Assembly: GCA_937880835.1 (NCBI GenBank)
Contig: CALGRN010000065.1
Span: 1-10,132 of the forward strand
Direction of reading: 5' to 3'
From: an uncultured Prevotella sp.
GTDB lineage: Bacteria; Bacteroidota; Bacteroidia; Bacteroidales; Bacteroidaceae
DNA length: 10,132 nucleotides
Each line of letters begins with the position of its first letter. The stretch's first letter is position 1. Both the position numbers and the translations under genes were made by a program. A model generated the notes under the pieces. It was not told the DNA's origin. It made no database searches and worked only from the letters and a program-made list of their open reading frames with translations. Below, piece by piece: positions 7,202-10,132 of the stretch.

Positions 7202-7984
7202 ATGATAAAAGCATTATTCTTCGACATTGACGGAACATTGGTAAGTTTTAAAACACACGAAATACCGGCTTCCACAATATCGGCACTAAAACAAGCGAAA
7301 GCAAATGGCATACGTTTGTACATATCTACGGGCAGACCTGACGCTGTGATAACGAACATTGATACAATCGAAAATATTATTGACGGCTACATAACCACAA
7401 ACGGTGCATACTGCTATGTGGGCAATGAAGAAGTATGCACTCATCCTATACCCGAAGATGATGTTTCGATGATGATAAGAAAGTCGGACGAAATGAATTT
7501 TGCATGCGTAGTAGTAGGAATAAAAGACATTGCCATATACAGACGCAACCAACTGTTTGACGACGTATTCGAGGGATTGTTGAAAGTACGCAACACAGAC
7601 AAAGCAAAGCCATTGGATATTGTTCTGCAACAGCCTATATTGCAATTCTCACCTTTCATAACAGAAGAGCAGGAGAAAGAAATAATGCCTCTAATACCTA
7701 ATTGCATATCGGGCAGATGGCATCCTGCCTTTTCCGACGTAACGTCAGTGAATGCCGACAAGGGCAAAGGATTGATTTCTATTGCCGAACACGAAGGATT
7801 AAAGATAGAGGAAACAATGGCTTTCGGAGACGGCGGCAACGACATTTCGATAATAAAGCGTGCGGGTAAAGGTGTGGCTATGGGCAATTCGATTCCTGCC
7901 CTGAAAGAAGTTGCCGACTATGTTACTACTTCCGTTGATGAAGACGGAATAATTAATGCCCTTAAATATTACGGAATAATCTGA
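7202..7984 (+). CDS. Cof-type HAD-IIB family hydrolase (sugar/small-molecule phosphatase)
   Basis: This 260-residue soluble cytoplasmic phosphatase has all four HAD motifs. Motif I is FFDIDGTL, with D8 the expected nucleophile and D10 the acid/base. Motif II is ISTGR, near 41-45. Motif III is the Lys at 187 in ADKGKG. Motif IV is GDGGND at 209-214, binding magnesium. The long insert between motifs II and III is the IIB cap that sets substrate choice, and KGVAMGNS at 223-230 is typical of Cof/YidA-like proteins. Known relatives act on sugar phosphates, flavin mononucleotide or other phosphorylated metabolites, so the substrate here is open. It starts 70 bases after the last glycosyltransferase and ends at a strong hairpin. 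Co-transcription is possible, but a role in the glycan pathway is only inference; a housekeeping role is as likely. Confidence 0.92.
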   Translation: MIKALFFDIDGTLVSFKTHEIPASTISALKQAKANGIRLYISTGRPDAVITNIDTIENIIDGYITTNGAYCYVGNEEVCTHPIPEDDVSMMIRKSDEMNFACVVVGIKDIAIYRRNQLFDDVFEGLLKVRNTDKAKPLDIVLQQPILQFSPFITEEQEKEIMPLIPNCISGRWHPAFSDVTSVNADKGKGLISIAEHEGLKIEETMAFGDGGNDISIIKRAGKGVAMGNSIPALKEVADYVTTSVDEDGIINALKYYGII

Positions 7985-8011
7985 CGGAAAGGCTTTTTAA
8001 TCATTAACCGG

Positions 8012-8051
8012 AATATGACGTCATTTTCAGCAAAATATGACGTCATATTTT
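8012..8051 (+). terminator. Hairpin terminator of the HAD gene, built from two TGACGTCA palindromes
   Basis: AATATGACGTCAT occurs at 8012-8024 and again at 8034-8046, 22 bases apart. Each contains the self-complementary ATGACGTCAT. The second copy extends to a perfect 20-base palindrome, AAAATATGACGTCATATTTT (8032-8051). The two copies also pair with each other: 8012-8023 with 8038-8049, then TTTT (8024-8027) with AAAA (8032-8035), around a CAGC loop. The T-rich end (8048-8051) and the position 28 bases after the HAD stop fit an intrinsic terminator. The twin palindromes could equally be two sites for a dimeric DNA-binding protein. Confidence 0.6.
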
Positions 8052-8109
8052 AAACTTGTTGATATCTGTTCTTTTTTTAATATGGCAATGTATGTTTGTA
8101 TAAAAGAAA

Positions 8110-8167
8110 AATCTCTCATTACAATGCAGGACATTTAAAAGAAAGACCTGCATTATAATGAGAGATT
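8110..8167 (-). terminator. 21-bp hairpin terminator for the minus-strand receptor gene
   Basis: The arms 8110-8130 and 8147-8167 are complementary over 21 bases, with a 16-base loop. The single non-Watson-Crick position (8122 against 8155) is C/A on the plus strand but becomes a G-U pair in minus-strand RNA. On the minus strand the stem is followed by TTTCTTTTAT, and it lies 57 bases beyond the receptor's stop codon. On the plus strand no T tract follows. Both facts point to termination of the receptor transcript. Confidence 0.75.
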
Positions 8168-8224
8168 GATATAAAGAAATCGGAAATAGGCAATAAGCCT
8201 ATGCTTCCATATCTGTGAGCGTTA

Positions 8225-9595
8225 TCAGAACGTGTATTTCAATCCCACTTGTCCGCGCCAACGGCTGTAATAGTCGTTGTAATTACGTGATGAATATTGT
8301 CCTGTGAACTGATATACCCCGTTTCCTTGATAGTTTACCGGGCTGTAATAAACTCCGAAAGCATCGCCGTAGGTATGTCCCCAATCCTTGTTAAGCAAAT
8401 TGCCCAAGTTCAATATGTCTAACGAAAGCTCCAAAGCATGGACATATTTGCCTGTCTTGAATTGGAACTTCTGTGCTATATGCACGTCGAAATGATGCTC
8501 GAATGCAAGATTGTCAGCATATCTCTTGTAATATTCTCCGCGATGTTTGCTCAGATAAGAGTCGCTTGCAATCCATTCTTTCAACAACTGACGTTGCATA
8601 TCTTGCGTATATGTAACTTTTGAAACAGATGTTTCTTCAAATTTCATCTTGTCTATCTGCTCGTCGGTAGGTATATACAGGAGGTCATTTGCATTGCTTC
8701 CATCACCGTTTACGTCACCATAGTAATATAAAGAATATGGACTTCCGCTCTTAGCCTGATAAATAAGACCTATCGTTGTAGTCCAAGCCTTGTTGCGTCC
8801 GTAGCTTAAACGATAGTATGCAGATGCCTGAATGCGATGAGGAATATTGTATGCGCTGTTTCCAAGTTCTGGGTCATTGGAATCGCGATAGGTGTAATTG
8901 TATCGCCAGTTACTTTCTGCAACAGAAGAAGAACCGTTGTTCACCGACTTTGATTTAGTCCAAGTGTAAGATGCCATCAGGTCGAGTCCGAAGTCGAAAT
9001 GCTTTTCCGCTTTCAGAGAAAGGTTCACTGTATATCCCTTAGATGTGTTGTAAAGTCCATATACGTTACGGAAATCCGTACCTGTTGTCACTCTTGTGTA
9101 CATCGGGCGGTTGTCCCATTCAATGTCATTGAATGTTTGGTTCATCGTTTTTCCAGTTTGGTCATAAGCAAGATTCTTATAGTAAATATCGTTAAGTGTC
9201 TTGCTGAATACAGCTTCGGCAGTCCAATCTATATCAAGTAAATTGAAATCGAATCCGAGATTTACACGGAAATTCTGTGCAAACTTAAAGTCATTGTCGT
9301 AAACATTGACAATCTGATTGCCGGTAACAGATTTAAGTTTGTCGGCATTTGCCTGTTGTCCGTTAGGGTCGAGAATGAGTTCTATGTCCTTGTTGTTAGC
9401 CTTGTAACTGTCATAGGTTGACATTTGAATACCTGTGTTTTGGAAATTATTGCTTATCCAAACATAAGGAATCCTGCCTGTAAATATTCCGAGACCTCCT
9501 CTTAGTATGAATTTATTATCGTTGTTTATATCCCAACGGAAACCAACTCGCGGACTGAACAAAGGATTGCTTGATAGTTTGTGGTTTGTTTTCAC
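8225..9595 (-). CDS. Oar-like TonB-dependent receptor, C-terminal beta-barrel part (after an in-frame stop)
   Basis: This segment encodes most of the outer-membrane beta-barrel of a TonB-dependent receptor of the Oar/carboxypeptidase-regulatory-domain type. Visible family features include SPRVGFRWDIN...LRGGLGIFTGRIPYVWISN near the start and LKAEKHFDFGLDLMASYTWTKSKS. Also present are the stretch with NIPHRIQASAYYRLSYG and GSPYSLYYYGDVNGDGSNANDLLYIP, common in Bacteroidales members. The protein ends GQVGLKYTF; a terminal Phe with alternating hydrophobics is the usual barrel-assembly signal. The first possible start (GTG at 9593-9595) is not a true start: the frame is continuous with the upstream segment except for one TAA at 9605-9607. 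No SusD partner gene lies downstream. Its transcript probably ends at the hairpin at 8110-8167. Confidence 0.82.
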   Translation of the reverse strand: MKTNHKLSSNPLFSPRVGFRWDINNDNKFILRGGLGIFTGRIPYVWISNNFQNTGIQMSTYDSYKANNKDIELILDPNGQQANADKLKSVTGNQIVNVYDNDFKFAQNFRVNLGFDFNLLDIDWTAEAVFSKTLNDIYYKNLAYDQTGKTMNQTFNDIEWDNRPMYTRVTTGTDFRNVYGLYNTSKGYTVNLSLKAEKHFDFGLDLMASYTWTKSKSVNNGSSSVAESNWRYNYTYRDSNDPELGNSAYNIPHRIQASAYYRLSYGRNKAWTTTIGLIYQAKSGSPYSLYYYGDVNGDGSNANDLLYIPTDEQIDKMKFEETSVSKVTYTQDMQRQLLKEWIASDSYLSKHRGEYYKRYADNLAFEHHFDVHIAQKFQFKTGKYVHALELSLDILNLGNLLNKDWGHTYGDAFGVYYSPVNYQGNGVYQFTGQYSSRNYNDYYSRWRGQVGLKYTF

Positions 9596-9604
9596 ATCCC
9601 AACC

Positions 9605-9607
9605 TTA
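9605..9607 (-). other. In-frame nonsense codon (TAA) splitting the receptor gene
   Basis: On the minus strand the codons read GCT GCT TCA TAA GGT TGG GAT GTG AAA. The frame is the same on both sides, so this is a substitution-type stop, not a frameshift. It marks the receptor as a recent pseudogene, a sequencing or assembly error, or a strain-mixed position. Confidence 0.85.
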
Positions 9608-10132
9608 TGAAGCAGCATAGGCATTGAATGGAGCATTCTCAGAAGGTGTGTCGAAGAATACCGGTATTTCCATACGCAAACCATAGGTCAGTTGGAAGTT
9701 GTTGGCAACATCCCACTTGTCTTGTGCATAAAATCCCAGTTGTCCTGCACCGAAAGAGTTTTTCCAGAAAGGATCTCCCGTTACTTCTACATTAGCATGT
9801 CCATAACGGAATTCGTTTATAAAACTTCCGTTTGGAGTTCCTGCCATATAGCTGTTATAATAACCAATGAAGTCATCATAGTTGTTGAAATAGTAACTTC
9901 CGTAAATATCCTGTATGTATAGATTTCCAAAATTGTAGAATTCGTTGTGTGTTCCGAACGTTAAAGTATGATTTCCTTTGTACAAAGTCAAGTTGTCTTC
10001 AATGGTAAAAATGTCCTGATCAAGCGAATTAGCCATAGAAGAACGTTCGTTACCGATGTTTACAGAACCTTTTCCTACACCGCGTATGTTTATCATCGGA
10101 AAATGAGTGCTGATGTCTCTCTTATCTCTCAC
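9605..10132 (-). CDS. Oar-like TonB-dependent receptor, middle part, 5'-partial, ending at a premature stop
   Basis: The frame is open to the window edge, so the signal peptide, regulatory-like domain and plug are outside. The 175 or so residues here are barrel strands: DNLTLYKGNHTLTFGTHNEFYNFGNLY, then QLGFYAQDKWDVANNFQLTYGLRMEIPVF, the 'FYAQDxW...LTYGLRxExP' pattern characteristic of this receptor group. It ends ENAPFNAYAAS followed by TAA. The same frame then resumes GWDVKTNHKL and continues for over 450 residues. Related proteins usually read through this point with a charged residue before GWD, from my memory of the family, so a lysine codon AAA changed to TAA is the simplest explanation. 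Without read-through the product would lack most of the barrel and be non-functional. Confidence 0.8.
   Translation of the reverse strand: MRDKRDISTHFPMINIRGVGKGSVNIGNERSSMANSLDQDIFTIEDNLTLYKGNHTLTFGTHNEFYNFGNLYIQDIYGSYYFNNYDDFIGYYNSYMAGTPNGSFINEFRYGHANVEVTGDPFWKNSFGAGQLGFYAQDKWDVANNFQLTYGLRMEIPVFFDTPSENAPFNAYAAS

Noticed and set aside
8225..10132. SusC-type receptor of a polysaccharide utilisation locus
   Set aside because: No SusD-like gene follows before the terminator, and the barrel motifs fit Oar-like receptors better.
1..10132. CRISPR array, tRNA/rRNA, transposase or defence system
   Set aside because: No regularly spaced repeats, RNA gene signatures, or nuclease, toxin or transposase motifs were seen on either strand.

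Overview
The window looks like Bacteroidales (gut-type Bacteroidota) DNA. It contains an Oar-like TonB-dependent receptor, a Wzx/Wzy-type surface polysaccharide cluster, very compact gene spacing, start codons without Shine-Dalgarno sequences and a candidate TAnnTTTG -7 box. It is compositionally split. Bases 1 to about 860 are very GC-rich (48 of the first 60 bases are G or C), with isoleucine encoded by ATC. From about 900 onward the DNA is AT-rich (20 of bases 961-1020 are G or C), with heavy use of the ATA isoleucine codon. The split lies between two different gene neighbourhoods, so it is either a horizontal-transfer boundary or an assembly join.

Layout: (1) 2-1036, the 3' part of a comEC-type DNA-uptake channel gene, whose frame overruns its likely end because of an 8-A tract. 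(2) 860-1109, a junction with a -7-box-like promoter, the first few codons of an orphan gene and a perfect 25-base palindrome. (3) 1110-7131, a co-directional glycan cluster: Wzz-like chain-length regulator, Wzx-like flippase, Wzy-like polymerase, two GT2 glycosyltransferases in tight series, a 158-base gap, then a third GT2 enzyme. (4) 7202-7984, a Cof-type HAD-IIB phosphatase. (5) 7985-8224, a convergent intergenic region with two hairpins, each suited to end transcription of the gene facing it. (6) 8225-10132, on the minus strand, the C-terminal barrel of an Oar-like TonB-dependent receptor split by one in-frame TAA.

The glycan genes fit one pathway. Glycosyltransferases extend a lipid-linked repeat unit on the cytoplasmic face, Wzx flips it, Wzy polymerises it and Wzz sets chain length. 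The initiating sugar-phosphate transferase, the export proteins and the nucleotide-sugar genes are not in the window. I found no CRISPR array, tRNA, rRNA, transposase or obviously new defence system. The points most worth a second look are the composition break with its truncated gene start, the palindromes, and the nonsense codon in the receptor.
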